From Luidia sarsii (lineage: Eukaryota > Echinodermata > Asteroidea > Paxillosida > Luidiidae), in the NCBI GenBank assembly GCA_949987565.1, contig OX465118.1, positions 2,570,538 through 2,634,537 on the forward strand: 64,000 nt of DNA, given 5' to 3'. A program made the translations under genes and the position numbers. This document shows positions 31,216 through 46,000 of the stretch, piece after piece. The notes beneath the pieces were generated by a model. It was not told the origin of the DNA. It ran no database searches and saw only the letters and a program-made list of their open reading frames with translations. Within the stretch, counting starts at the first letter, position 1, and each line of letters begins with the position of its first letter.

Positions 31216-31526
31216 ATTTTTTTGAAATTTGAATCGTTATTTTTTCACATCATTGAATGTGACTCTTATCATTTATTGTCATTACCATCAATTAATGATT
31301 ATGTTTATCATTGAAAGCATTTGTTTCATCAAAGTCTTTCAAATGTTGCCTTCCCTTTCAATGAATTTTTTCGTTTTCATTTAGTAATATACCGTGTTTT
31401 TTGTTTTTCCAATTGAATGATTGTTTTTCCCCTTTTTTATTTTATATTATTTGTTCTTGTATATATTTGTCAACTGTATTTTGTGTTTCATTTGGAAAAT
31501 AAAGTTTTCCTTTGAAAAGTCAAAAA

Positions 31527-31815
31527 GTCTTCTTCTTCTTCTTCTTCTTTGTCGTCTTCTTCGTCTGCTTCTTCTTCTTCTTCTTCTTCTTCTTCGTCGT
31601 CTTCTTCGTCTGCTTCTTCTTCTTCTTCTTCTTCTTCTTCGTCTGCTTCTTCTTCTTCTTCTTCTTCTTCTTCTTGTTCTTCTTCTTCTTCTTGTTCTTC
31701 TTCTTCTTCGTCTTTTTCGACGTCTTCTTCTTCTTCGTTTTCGTCTTTGTCTTCTTCTTCTTCTTCTTCTTTGTCTTCATCTTCTTCTTCAACTACTTCA
31801 ACTTCTGCATCTTTT
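31527..31815. repeat. (TTC)n microsatellite
   Basis: About 95 TTC triplets with TGC, GTC and TTG variants. It is open in all six frames, giving poly-Ser, Phe, Leu, Glu and Lys artefact ORFs. Confidence 0.95.
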
Positions 31816-31859
31816 TTTTCTCGGTTTTTGTGTAGCCTTGAGTGTGCCTTTGAATTGAA

Positions 31860-33628
31860 ATAAACAGCCATTGTAAGTTCAGATGAGTGGGGAGGGGTCG
31901 TGTAATGTTGACAACCCACGGCCTGCCAGCCATATGGCCCCGGGGCGGTCCAAACGCCTGCCCCTTTGACAAGATAAAACTTGTTAACGTTGTAAGACTA
32001 ACAAGTTAAAGGGCCGTGACTCTGCAGGCTGCACGCTTTGATTGGATTTAGGAGTGAGGCGAGGAGATCACATCCCGGGGCGGCGTGTAGATTAGCGCGT
32101 GTTCGTGCATACAGACGGCAACCATATGCAGCGTGTGGCAATCACAGCCCTACGCCTACACACACAGGCAAATACAAACCAAAACATGGACAGAATTTCT
32201 TTTCTACATGTGATTTAATACGAAAAAGATAGATCGGATCTCCTGCAAAATAACAATGGCTTTTTGTTCAATCCAAGGTGGAAAAAACCCCAATAGTTTG
32301 ACCTTCAAAAGGCCCATACCGGTCGGTCTTTTAAGGTAATACATGACAGAGATTTCTTAACAAATGTCACCCATAGGATAGAACGCAAAATGAGTATATC
32401 CATCGTTCACGAAGCAAATTTCACAATGCATTTCTTTTGAGAACGATCAAGGATGATAAAATATGCCATCGCATTCTGGTGAAATGACAAAACCCCTTAA
32501 GTTGCTTGAAGGTAGGATAAAATAGAAATAAGTATGGTGATCAAAAAATCCTTGCAAGCTGAAATTTTAGTATTTATAAATTTGGTACAAATTCCATTCT
32601 TAGAAAGGAGAGCTCGGGAATGCAATCTTTTCAAAAAAGTTTTGTTCGGTGATTTCCTTGATGATCTCCATGTAACAATCTCATAATAACAAGCGTGAAA
32701 ACAATCCACACGATATGGTGCAATAATAATGACAATGGTTTAGAGCCGTTGAGATACAAAGTTGAATGCTAAGTGCACTGGTAAATACATGTGAAGAGAA
32801 TGTAATAGCTGCTCATATCTGGCCTGTCACCTGTGATGTGAACGAATAAACATCTCATTGGTACTGGTTCAGAGACGGACAGACTTGCTCGGTATTTTCC
32901 AAGAGGCGGGAGAGATGGGCATTAGGCTGCTGGGAATTCAGGGCACGTTTGTCGGGGAAACCATTTAGTAAGTTCAGCGGGAAGGCCCCCCGATCACCTG
33001 ATCAAACCGATACAGTCACTTTCTGGATTGACGGAGGCTCCTGGTCGGTGTGGCATAGCTAGAAGCTGCAGCCTTGTAATCCATGTCCCGTCACCATTTT
33101 GAATCCAATTGTCCTTGCTCTGCCCCATTATGAAATCATTCAGAGTAGGAATCCAGAAGCAATTCAAAGATTATAACGGTCTGTCTCATTCAAACCTTCA
33201 CAATGAGCGGTGTGTCAACTTTTTAAATTAAAACAAAAATCTTGCAAAATAATAAATTATACGGTAAGAACGAACAGTCAGGTAATCTTTTTTACATTAC
33301 TCTTCTCATTCCATTTTCTTTTCAGATTTTTGATACAATTATTTAATTATATACATTATTTAAAGACTTTATCAATATGAATTTTCTATAGGCAATGTAG
33401 GCAGTTAAAGTGAAATGCTGTAATAATATACAATGTATTTGAACAAATTCACGATAATAAAACAGGAAAAAACTTACATAAAAGACACTTGGCAAAAAAG
33501 TACATACTTCAAATTCAATTATTATACAACCACATACAAATGTGTCAGTTTATGTGGCAATGGACCAGGGTCCACGTGCATTGTGACAAAACACCCGTCC
33601 TTGATTTTGTCCGTTGGCGGGCGGACAG
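31860..33628. other. Spacer between CAMLG and DRGX, part 2
   Basis: No gene recognised. It probably includes the DRGX 3' untranslated region near its right end; no polyadenylation site could be assigned. Confidence 0.4.
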
Positions 33629-33822
33629 CGATATTTTTTTCCGTACCACATATACGCTATGGGTCCATATGTTTGTGCACAAAGTATGAAGAATTGAGCC
33701 TATCCCTAGCTTTAACTTCAACTGGTGTAGCCCCTCCCCCTTGCCCCCACCCCGTAAATTGTTTGTGCACAAACATAATTATGGGCTCATAGCGTTTGTG
33801 TGGTATGGGGAAAATAATCGCG
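33629..33822. mobile_element. Repeat R4, copy 2: miniature inverted-repeat element next to the DRGX stop
   Basis: Arms of about 45 bp: CCGTACCACATATACGC ... TTTGTGCACAAA on the left, and TTTGTGCACAAACATAATTA ... GTGTGGTATGGGG on the right, inverted. It ends about 14 bp from the DRGX stop codon (33836-33838), so it forms the start of the DRGX 3' UTR. Related to 26640-26910. Confidence 0.75.
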
Positions 33823-33835
33823 CAACTCAGCGTAG

Positions 33836-34032
33836 TCACATGATCGATGTCTGTGCCCCGCCCACTGCTGCCCTGGCAACGGCTTCGCTGTACTCCCTGG
33901 CGCGCATGCGCAGAGCCGCCAGACTGAGCGATCGCTTCTCCTGTGTCTCGAGCACGGCGAAGGACGACATTGGCGGCGATTTGAGGTTGGGTGCCAGACT
34001 GTAGCCCCCGTACACGAATGGGTTGTACGAGC
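33836..34032 (-). CDS. DRGX: DRGX coding exon 6 with OAR motif
   Basis: Acceptor CCACTTTCAG; 64 residues including the OAR motif; stop TGA at 33838-33836. Confidence 0.93.
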
Positions 34033-37000
34033 CTGAAAGTGGAGTAAAATAATGAACCAAATTACGTACATGTAGACTGATCTATTCGGTACCTCAATAA
34101 AAACACATTAGGAAATACTATTTTGCCAATTTCGTTGTTCACGCATTGCCATTTAACAGTAAAATGTGTATGCATCCTTTGTAAAGAAAAACTGCGTGGG
34201 CTTATAGAGCCAAATGGTCAACTATGAGATGAGACTAGTGCCCCGAAACGGGCTTTCTGTGCTACGGCTAGGGCTATTGTCTTCGCATCTCCGTGTATTT
34301 CCAATAGGGGGGAAGACCTAGACCTAGCTCTAGACGCCCGTTTCGGACACCAGTTTAGTGGACAGGGCAGACTGTCAGTCATTTGACTACATGAATGTAG
34401 ATGCACGTCACCCGAGGTTGGCGTTAGTCGTGCACGCATTCACTGCATGAGAACCCACGCTTGTCTGTATAGATTGGCGAATACATTTCCAATAACCTAG
34501 GCTATGGTAGTGTTTGCGCATTTATCACGCTCCTTGCATCTCGAATCTATTCACAGTCGAATATTCAGTTTGTAGTATAGTAGTCTTTATCCCTTACCTT
34601 TCCGTACAGCGTATGACATCAGTTGTGTCGCATAAGGCGTGGTCATCGAGACAGGGAACATCGCTGGGTTGAATCTGAAATAAAGAATAATAATTTCTTA
34701 TTAATGATCAAATGGAAACAGAAAATGTCGAGGGCAAACCTACGATGGAATACCTGAGAATGTATTACTGGCCTGTTAACGAATGACGCCGAGAAACATC
34801 ACGTTCTGTGTATAAAGGTGCTATTATTTTCGACAGTATCACGGTTGTGAAATTTCTTCTTTTTTAGATATTATTAACATTATAGGCCTACCTTTCGAAA
34901 CCTGGCTGTGCTGGCCCGCCCCACATCAAAGGGGCGGGTCCCTGGGGGAGGGAGCCAGGGGACCTGGGCGTGGTGACTGCGCATGACCGGGCCGTCGTGG
35001 CCACGCCAGGCAGCGGAGCGTCCGCCACGCCGGGACTCGCCGAGCTCCGGCCCGCTTGCTGGGCGAACTCGTCCATCTCGGGACCGGTGGTGGACACGGG
35101 CGAGTTGTCCCCGTCCAGCTTGGCCGAGGACTCGTCGGTCGAGTTGGTGTCGCTGGCCGGCTCGCCTGACTTGTGCTCGCTCTTCATCCGTTCGGCTTTC
35201 CGCCACTTGGCTCTCCGGTTTTGGAACCATACCTTCGCACATAAAAAAAAAAACAAGAAGAAGAAATGAAAATAGAGAATGACATTCTAATCAAATTGTG
35301 TCCTTGATTTCTTTAGGAGACGGGTGATTCACAAAAGTGCGCCCTCAAGAGTTTGCAACGCGTTGGCCAATCACAACGCGCAGAATCTGTCGACTCTTTC
35401 CAGATGTGCATCGGGTCGACAGATTCCACTAGGCGGTTCCCGTCTCCTACCTGGTCTCCAGACGTCTCGCGTCCTCTGAAATGGAGGACGTGAGACGTCT
35501 GGAGACCAGGGCCCTTTTCCAAACCCCGGCTTAGGCTCAGGCTCAGGCTTTGTTTCCAGATCTTTCATCCATTTTAAAGTACAAGGCATGAAAACAGGAA
35601 GCCTTTGATTTCATAGGCCTATTTGAATGGTATACTGAAAAGGAATCCCAAAGCCTCAACTTCAACAAAGAACTCCAACGTGTGTTTTCATCTTTTGGAT
35701 AACAGAGACGAAGCCGGAGCCGAAGCCTAAGCCGGGGTTTGGAAAAGGGCCCAGGTAGGGGACGGGAACCAGCCTACCGATTCCACGCATTTGTGATTGG
35801 TCAAAGCGTTGCAAACTCTTGAGGGCGCACTTTTGTGAATCGCCCGCGTTATTAATTTTCAAAAATTATAATTCGACAATATTAAGCAATTTTATGTGAA
35901 AACGTATTGATGCACAAAGGTGATAAAAATACTGATTTTCTTCTGAACATTGCCTTCGAATCTGTCTGTTTCTCTCCTATGACCAATTGTCCTTTGCATG
36001 GGCTTCCTATTCTCCCAACTGTGCAACAGCACAGCTTCAGTTTGATAACAATTCAAGACAGAGAAACTGAATCCCTGTATTCCACCTATAGTGTCGGGAA
36101 GAGTGAAGCCATGCGTATGCACAGAACATCACGCACTGAAACGTATGTGCAGGTCCTCGGTGTCAACATGCTCCCTAGTACTAGTAGTCATCCAATACTT
36201 TGGTCAGGTAGTAGGCCTACCCGTGCCGCACAGCGAGCGCGCTTGGTCCGCACTGTCAAACAATTGTTTAGGCAGCTAGGGGAGCATGTTGACACCGAAG
36301 AGCGTGCTGCACAAACGTAGCCTTGGTTAGGTTTCTGTGATATACGATTATCTCAAACAGCGTTATATGTACGCGTTTCTGTTTGGTATTTTGCTTGTGC
36401 CCATAACCACAATCACATTGAGCAAGCACAGAAAAATATCACGCAAGCATGGTGCAGACTACTTTTTGAATTGACTGGAATATACAAATCACCAACAGCC
36501 CGACGTTACCATAAAAATAGGCCTATAAACCTGGACCTCTCTCAAAGGTACGATGACTTTGAGGAAGGTAAGGTTCTGTAGCTGCACTATGGAATTCTCT
36601 ACCCGGTTCTTCTCCTTATTATTTTCTTTTAGCCTTTTGTGGCCTTGTGGGGCCTTGAATTTGACGACTTTCATGCCCAAAAATATGATCAATAACCTAT
36701 TCGAATAAATATGGTAAGACGATTGAATAATTATTAGTTTGTAAATTTCGTAGGTTGTTGTTCGAACATTACCGTTCTGGTTCGAAAGGACCTGTATACA
36801 TTTCGAAATGGTGTATGATATTCGTTTCCGTCTGTTGTTAATGTGGCCGGACAAACACGCAGGACAGGTCAATGGCACTTTTACTCGCTGCCAGGCAATC
36901 ATTATGGCTTCCTAAATTCATTTCAATAATGTCTGCTGACTTTCTGGCCCCTAATCCCAAACTTACGAAAACGACGCTGCTTTCATTATTGACATCCGAC

Positions 37001-40000
37001 CTTATGAGCTAATTTAGTCGGCATGTCAAAGGCACTCCACTCGCAGTGGTAACAGTGGAAGAGTCATTTCTCATCGGAAGTGGGCTGGCCAGTTTTCCGA
37101 TCGTCCGCCGGATAAAACGGCGAATGCGGTTAAGGGGGCTTGCGGCAGATGTTGGGCCACGCGCCAGCCTAAATCCCCCCGCCCTTAAAGCCGACAAACC
37201 ATGACCACGCACCGCGCAAGTCAGGGCGATGCGCGCCGGTCAATGAGAGCCGCAGCGTCGCACACGGGGACGAGTTTTTAATGGGACTATTTCGAATTAT
37301 GGCGTCGGGTTTCATCCGCTACACTCGCGGCGCACGGGCGTATAGGGCCTATCGCAGGTCGGATTTCGCCTTGGTTTCGACGTTAATTACCACGGCGTTG
37401 GCCACCAAAGGCCATGGGATTGGGGACGGAAGGATCATGTCTATACAGCCCACCGGTGTGGGATGGGTGGGTTATGTAGTAGTCGAACACGCCAGAGACG
37501 AGCCGCTGGTTGTGGGAATTGAAATAGTAAGGCATCCTAATACACAGCAGATAAACAATCTCAAATAATTATGAAAATATGGAAATTGATATTCCAGGTA
37601 CATTGCCTTCCATCTTGACTTAATTCCTTGAATTGTGGAGCACGGTTGCGTTGTCCTGAAAGCTGAAACAGCCTATATTTTTCAAAGTCATGTATCATCT
37701 GTGGGTCGATTAAAAAACGCTTATAAAAGAGCTCTGCTCTCCCAGTATCTGGCATAGTTTGTTTTTCTCATTATTGTTTCAGCAATAAGCTTTTCCAATT
37801 GTATGTACGGTACTGTTTGCCTTTATCGTTTACCGCTTAACTGTTCACTTCCGACCTGTCTGTCCGTTTGTCCGTCCCCTTGTCGTTGTCTTTGTTCCCG
37901 TTTCGTAAAAAGGCACTTCACTACAAGCCTCGGCTTCCCGAAGATGCCTCCATGCTTATTTCCCCTTTATCTTTTGTACAATTAATTCATTCTAATGTTT
38001 GTGAATATCTTTCCGCTTAAGGCTTATACATGTATATGTTCACCTTTTCCCATGAAGCATGCATATGAGTTTGATTGATTGATTGATTGATTGAAATTTA
38101 GGCATAATAAAGACTAACATGACCTTCATCAATAGAAATCATTGCAAGGTTTTACTTTTTTTTTTTTTTTTTTTTTAGTATTGGGGGTTAAGTGGCAGAA
38201 GATAATGAGATATATAGAGCCTCATGATCATGATTAAAATGTAAGTCGGTGTGGTTCGTTGAATGAACTACCTAACCCACCTCCATCCACAGTTTATATG
38301 TGAGGATGCACAGTGCATGAGACGGTAGAAGGTGTGGTTTGGAACACCGATCCAGTGTGTTACCCTGAGCAGATGCTCAAATCACATTGCTGACATCATG
38401 ATTACGCATTCGGCGCCGTACAGCCATTGCGACACCGCACTGGCTGAATCGGGGCCGGGGAAAATGCCAAGATTTCGCATTGCAGGTTCGTCCCGGGTAA
38501 CAAAGCGCTTCGGAGTCGGGTAATCTAATTGACTCTTTTCCTTTATCATGTTATGGCCGAAAAACTCAATTAAGTTATTACAGTCCGTGCACCTGTGTCG
38601 AGACACGAGGTGGGTTCCGCGCGGAGGGGGGGAGGGAGACAAGACGGTGTTTGGGGAAGCTGGCGCGCTGCAAGTGCCCCGTCCGTGGGGTACTCTGATC
38701 AACCTAGTCAGGGGGGTACTCAAGGGGGGTCAGGGGTGGATACTTTACACCTCTTGTGCAGGTGTCACGGCACTTTGCCCACCACAACTCGTGGATTCAG
38801 CGGTGCAGGAACTAAAGGCCTGCCCGGTGACACCCACAACCCATTAATTGCACACTTCGGGGGAAAAAAAATAAAAAAATTGTGGACCGAAATGGATATA
38901 ACGATGATTCATACAATTTGTCGACATTATCACCACCGACCATCCTAATTACTTCGTTGCTTTGAATAGCAACAATGGACGCTTCTGTGACACGCAGAGA
39001 AATTGATTACACTATTTACGACTTAAGGTGATATACAACAATTTTGCAAACTGCTTACTGATTAAAATTACCAAAATGTATTTACGACTGGTAACAGATG
39101 AAACAAATATGTACCAAGTCACCTATTTTATGTAATGATTGATCAATATCGAGAATTTAAAAATTGCAAGGATTGACAATAACATCATGTTTACACCAAA
39201 TTAATATGGATGTATTATTTGCGGGTCATTTCGTATCGATAGAGGGACGAGGCCGGGTGGTTTTCGGGAAGGGTTCATGGACTGGTCGTTCTCTATTTAA
39301 GTGCCGTATTAAAGTGCAATTGCTATGCGATATCACCTGCCTCGGATAAGGGGAACAAACGAGGTGGGATTAATTAGCGACGGAGATGGGGCAGGCTGTT
39401 TTCTTGTCTCATCTATTTCCTGGCTCGATCGGTCGGGCCGGCCAGACACGCGGGGCCGGCACCGCACTCACCGCGACGCGGCTCAGAGTCGTGACGGGCT
39501 CCTGGGACGCAGAGCCCGGCACCTCCCTCACCAAATCACGGCAGATGGCGTCACACCTCCCCACGCCTATAACACACAGCTCCCCCCCAGAAACCGCCAA
39601 TTGACGACGGCCCCGGAATTAGCAGGATTTGGGCATGGGTGTAAGACTGGCTGGAGTTTGCCACGCTCGTGAGTCACGGATGATAGCACGTCCCTCTCGA
39701 AATCCGTTTAATATTCATAGTATCACGTAGATTACTTAATGTTTTAAAAGTTGAGGTATAACGGGATAATTCAGTTACATGGCTTCCACATTTAATTTCA
39801 TTTGAGAAAGGTTAGAGGTATTAAGCTATAAATCACTTTTCTAGTTCTGTTATAAATAGCGTGCAGTTTCTATTTTGTTCATGAAGCAAGTACATGAATC
39901 AGTTTCAATTTGGGAATGTCAGGCTTAGCCGAATGGCATTCTGTACGGATAAATCACCCTGAATTGATACAACTTATAAATCAACTTCTAAATGTTAATT

Positions 40001-43000
40001 TGTTGTCCATTATCTGTTATGGGGTCGATCGTATTCGTAAATCGTGTACAACGTGTACATCGCCTATACAAACGCCAATATAAAGATCAAGGATGAACTA
40101 TTTCCTAAAGGCTATTAAAGTGTCGGCAGGTGTATATGGCAAGTTGTGTGATGTACATATAACATGCATGGAATTACACACACGGAGGGTTTTTCACAAT
40201 TCTATCAAATGGTCTCCGTGACGAATGGTGTAAGTTTCGATTTAAAATTTAGGATACTTTCACACTTGCATAACTTCCTTACAAGTGCAGTATTGTGTGA
40301 TATAGCCTATAACGTACAGCTAGCAATAACATCGATAGTCGTTCATTTCAACGCGCTAAAAATGTTCATATATATTGTTCTTGTCTTATCTTTATATCGT
40401 TCTTATAACTTCATTTCGTCACCTTCATTCCCAGTCTACTTGGAAATGGTTACCAGCAATTTCCGAATACAAAAGACCTATACTGGCATGGCAATATTAT
40501 TTAATATTATGTATATACAGACGGCACAGCAAGTCTACCTAACTCAAATGGCCAATTTACAGCCTGGTAAACAAGACAAAAGACGGCATTATTTTCTTCA
40601 TCGAGTCAATTACACATGCACGTCTGAACTATCTCGTTATTACAAGAACGCCTTCATTATAACCCTGCGCGAAATGCATGCATTGTTCCCTCTGAGTTGT
40701 ATCATAATGGCTCTATCTCATAGGTGGTCTTACAGCACCTCTAATAAAATATACGTAGGCCCTATAGGCCTACATACAGTAAAATCGATAGAATCGGTAA
40801 TGGTGCAGAAAGACGAGTAAGTTGCCAAGTCTCAAAAAGACAATTAATTTGGGCGGTGCGTTTTGCAGGGTGAGTCGTTCGACTGAATGCCATTGCGATG
40901 CATGTGTTCCTCTGTTAGCAATGTTATGAGCCAGGCGTCTATATGGGCACTACACAACTGCTCATTGCGCTCTTACCTGGACTCTGGCCTCGGTGAGGTT
41001 GATTCGCATTGCTAGATCCTCCCTCGTGAACACATCGGGATAATGCGTCTTGGCGAAGGCGGTTTCTAGTTCTTCCAGCTGAAAGGGTCAAGGGGTTGAG
41101 ACAAAAAGAGGTCAACAAGAGCAAGAAAAAGCATGCTGTAGTATAGCCAGCGGGTCACCGCTGAAAATTAGACTTTGGTGAAACGATTCATTAAGAAATA
41201 TCAACTACAAGAACGACGGCATTAGCTGCAATAACAGCAACAACAATAGCAGCAGTAGCAAGTACACAAACAGCACAGACAGAAAATACAGCATGCAGTA
41301 ATATACATAACACGAAACATGTTTTATTTATTCTTTAGATACTGTATCTCGTGTCTTTAGTTCTGTAAACAGAATAGTTATGAAGAGTAAGTCCTCCTTC
41401 CAGAGGCCATGTTTTCTCGTTGACTGTGTGTCTTACAGTAATACAGTATCACACACATGCTCTACGTCTAATTATCTGAAGCAAAATAAAGCATGGCAAA
41501 TTAAGCACACCATGGAGACCCACGACTGCAGAACTTGCGCAGTTCATTCTTTGAGGTTCGTGATAGGAAGACATGGGTTTGTCCAACTGCAAGTGCCTGA
41601 ATGATTGTCTCCTGGATTCAATAAGGCAGTATGACAATTATGTGTGCCAAACGAGAAGGCCAAGCTATATGGTGGGAACAAATATGTATATCGTCTGCAG
41701 AACAAAATAATAGAATAACCAGATGAAATAGGAAACGCAGATGATAATGGACAGTCACACAGAAGAAGTCTTTGTTTTGGGCATACCTGCTGTAAGGTGA
41801 ACGTAGTTCTATTTCGTCTTTGTTTTCGTCGTGCAAACCCATCATCTGTCTCACTGGCGTAGGATAAATCACCGTCTGTCAAAAATAGAGGAGGAAAAAA
41901 TGAAATTGAATCGTCTTCAAATGGCCTCAAATGGAGTACCAATAACTTCAACACGATACAAAAAGCAAATCTATACTATAGGGCCATGATTAAGTTTGAA
42001 TTGTGAACCATGACGAGATTTCATAAATCCTAAAATGCGCTCTTCACTGTGTCCTCGAAATTCATGTGAAAGAACTTTGTAATTATTTTACCCTGCCAAA
42101 ACAAAGGTCCAAAGAGAGCACCCATGCCTCTCCTAAATGTCGCATATTTTTTGTTAATAGATATTATTTCCTCGATGAAAGCCCAATCTGGCTTTGACAA
42201 ATATTGTTCCAGATAACTTGATTATATCCACCTCACTTCAGGATGCCTTTTAAGCTATTAAAACCGTCTTCGTGACTGGGACATTTCATAATTCGTGTCC
42301 CCCGCGGCCTTAGACACTTCAAGATTCACCTACATTAAAGTGTACTTTATCCCCCCACTCCTTCAAAAGCCATGTTGGAGTTGGCCACATAATCCAGTCG
42401 CACACTGCCAGGTTTATTGTTAAGTAAATGTTGCAGGTTTTCCTCCCTCCTATTGATGTTGTTTGTACAGAGAGCCAGCGGAGAAAAGCCATCGTTTTAA
42501 ATCGAATTAAGAAACCAGATCCCATTTGAGCTGAACTAATTTTATTGACATGCGCCAAAGATGTCGCGCGCACGATTTTCTCCCCGTAATTGGGGCAAGC
42601 GAATTAAACTTTGAGAGCGATAAAGAGCCATAGTGGGCGCTCAGGCGAGTATACGGAGGACTACTCTAGACGGAAAGCTCTCAAAATCGCAGTAATGAAA
42701 ATTGGGCAGGGCAAATAATGCCGGCCAAACAAACCAAATGATGATGTCATGATGTTTAGCTATCCAAACGATTTATAATGTCAATCAAGGTGGGTTTCTT
42801 CAAAGTCCGTGACAGCGGCTAAAAGGCAATCACCAGTCCTGACGTTGGGGCTATAGTATTGGAGTGCTTCACCACCGAGGCTATTCCAAATACGAGCCCG
42901 GGAATCGTGACCAAATAATATTCCATTCTGGTGACTCGTGGAGTTTCCGTTTAATTACCTCCGAGACCTACATTGAGGTATTCGTTCGCTCTTTAATGAT

Positions 43001-46000
43001 CTAAATGGGTTTTGTATTGTCTAAACGGCCCAAAGTTTACAGCCCCATCAGTTAAAAGCAGAATTAGGCCCACTCTTCATAACATAAAACAGCCAATTTG
43101 CGCCCGTAAATTCAACTTAACCCGTACTCAATTTTGTACTGGTCATATAACTTTAATAATGACAGTCTTATTCATAACGACAGTATCACACAACAATTAC
43201 CGGTGACAATCTTTTTAAGTGTATATTTGTCATGGTTTCCAAGAAAAATGCATCTTTTTTCAAAATTATTCAGGTGTATAATGATTAATTAGATTACCTA
43301 ATTGACTGGTATATTTTTGATCGATAACAGAAGGCTAATCATCGACTTTGCAAATTATTTTACTAGCAAGAACTGGAGTCCAGCTGTGAATATAATGCAC
43401 AGGTCTCCACACATCATAGAGATATTTCAATGGTCTATGTTAATATGATCAAATTGATTTTTTTTCGAACCGGCCAAACACGTGGAAGTCTATGCACATA
43501 AACGTAACGGAAGATAATTCAATGAAATTGTCATAGTGTTCGGTTACCATGGCAATGCATCAATACTGGAGTTCATCGCGTATGGCAGTGTCGGTGTTTC
43601 GCTGTCTGGGCCCAGTGTGTTTGTGTGATGGGGTCAGCAGGTACAAGTTCACAGGTACATGCGGCGAGTATTTCGCGGACGGCAGGGAGGCCCGTAGCCT
43701 AGATTGGCCATGCAGAGTGAACTGATTTTCAATTCGTGCGAGGCAAATTCAAGAACAGTTTAGTAGCATTGTGGCAATTAATTTCCTGGCAGACGATACC
43801 AACCTTCACACTCTTTATCGTTATCAATAATCAATTGATTATTATTGTAATTATATTCAAACATTATTACATGCACTAATCAATATTTTAGAGTCATCTT
43901 GGTCCTCTGTTACAGACGAACCATTATATACTTCGACAGAAAATAAAATAATAAAGCTTATATTGAATCTTATAATCATATTTCAGACAATAAAGCATCA
44001 ATTTCAAAGTATAGCTTCAAATATGCCTCACTACATGACAATCTACGGAGAGGACAATAATGCATAATACTTCCGGAATCTTCCGGAATACAAAATGTAG
44101 TGTTAAATCTTTGTTTGGCTTACATCAAAAGCTTATTCAAATTCAATGTGAATTGTTATGATTCTATACAACGCGCAACTCTGCTCCCCAGATGAAGAAA
44201 CATTTAATAGAAAGCATCTTCAAAAATCAAGGAAATGATGGAATAAAGACTTTGTGAATCATGCGATCAGAGACAAAGGGTACCGTCAGATTTGCGCAGC
44301 CTGAATGTATCCCTGCGATGCCTCGCGTTATAATGGAGCAGACGATAATTTGGCATTCATCACGCTTCGGACGTGTTAGTAATTTTCCCCGCCTTTTTTT
44401 TTCTTGGCCGCCGCGCGCGACAGATTACATTTCATAGGAGACAGTGTTCCAACCGCGCGCCCAAACTTGTTAATGCAATTGTAATTCTTGTATATAAATT
44501 ACCTATTTTTCACTTCTGGATGTGTCGGATAAATTAGATCAGAGAGGTCGGACTGTTATGGTATAGTCCATGACAGAATGGCCATTCATTTTTCTGTTAC
44601 TGATGTAGGCCTATATTGCACTATGGCTTATACCGTGGATTAAAAAAAAAACGTCTCACGCAATGTTATTGTTCATGGTAAATTAAACTACTTCAAGAAA
44701 ACTATTCACAAACGAAAATTAATTGTCAACAATGAGTATTGTCAATGTAAGCCACGTGATAAAACTCTGCAGCGGTACAATGCATTTCTTTCGTAATTTC
44801 TCACCGCCAAAATTAATGTAACAACAATCACATTTCTTGTCTAAATAAAAGTCACCGTTTAACGATGTAAAGTTGTAATTTCTGGCCAAATATAAATCGG
44901 AATGCTTATTTCCTGCTTTTCATCTGATACGAGGCTTATTAGCCAGCGTGATTATCACTTTTTTTAAAACTGTTTTAGATTAGTTGTTCAAATTTCAATT
45001 GATTAACCGAACTTTAATAGCAATAAAATAAAAATACACGAAATAGGCCTATATGCCATAATAGTTCATTGGAGTCTATTGAGTTCTTAACATATTCTAT
45101 TCTAGTTGGAACTGATTTTAGTTAAAAAAGAAGAAAATGAGGGTTTATGAGGAAGAAGGAATTTCACTTTAATCAAACCAACGACACAACTCATTCCATT
45201 GCATCCCTTTTATAGACTTTCTATAGGCTTTGCCGCATCTGAACAATGCCATTAACTCAGCGCATCTTCTCACTTCAGACGTCAACCTGGGTGCAAGGCA
45301 GCCAGTACAAAATCAATAAGTTTATATGAACTCCAATGCAAACTGCAGGAACGAAGCACCATTGTGTTGTGTGGGGGATACACACAGCCTTGATATTCTG
45401 TGTAGACCATGAAAATTATATTAACAACTGGCCCAATATGCGCCTGGTGAAGGAGACTATACGGAGATAGATGCTTAATGAATTTTCTCGAAAAGTCACA
45501 GCATGGTCACAGGGTGACCTCAATATAATGCAAAGGTTGTGCGTGGTGGATAGATGTAGAGATAACGCTGCGGAAATTGCGGGAAAGAATAATACCATTT
45601 GCAATCTGCATCGGTCAGTGGATGGTCTCTGTTTTGCAACGAAACTCTTCACGTTCGGAACATCACATTAGGCCTTCATGCAGTTTCGCATTTGGACATA
45701 ACTTTTACGCCCTGGTTATAAGGGCAGCACCTCAAGTAGCCAGCGACGATCCAGGTTCCCGCTGGTATAGAGCGACCCGTGTAAGATGCACTGTCCGCTC
45801 ACACTGCGCAGATTTCAAGTCCATTTGTGCGCTCAAGCTTCCTCCCGTCGTGATTTGAGGATTTAGCAACACCGGTGCACAGGCGCCGTCATATTTCGAC
45901 TTCTAATTGCTAAAGATTAGCGGCAGCCTGGCCACGGCTGTATAGCACCACGCTGCAATCAGGAGCAGGCCAGTGGGGCTGGCTGAAAACCCCAGTCAAG

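Noticed and set aside
31045..31920. Poly-Ser, Phe, Leu, Glu and Lys ORFs on both strands
   Set aside because: Simple TTC/TCC repeats.
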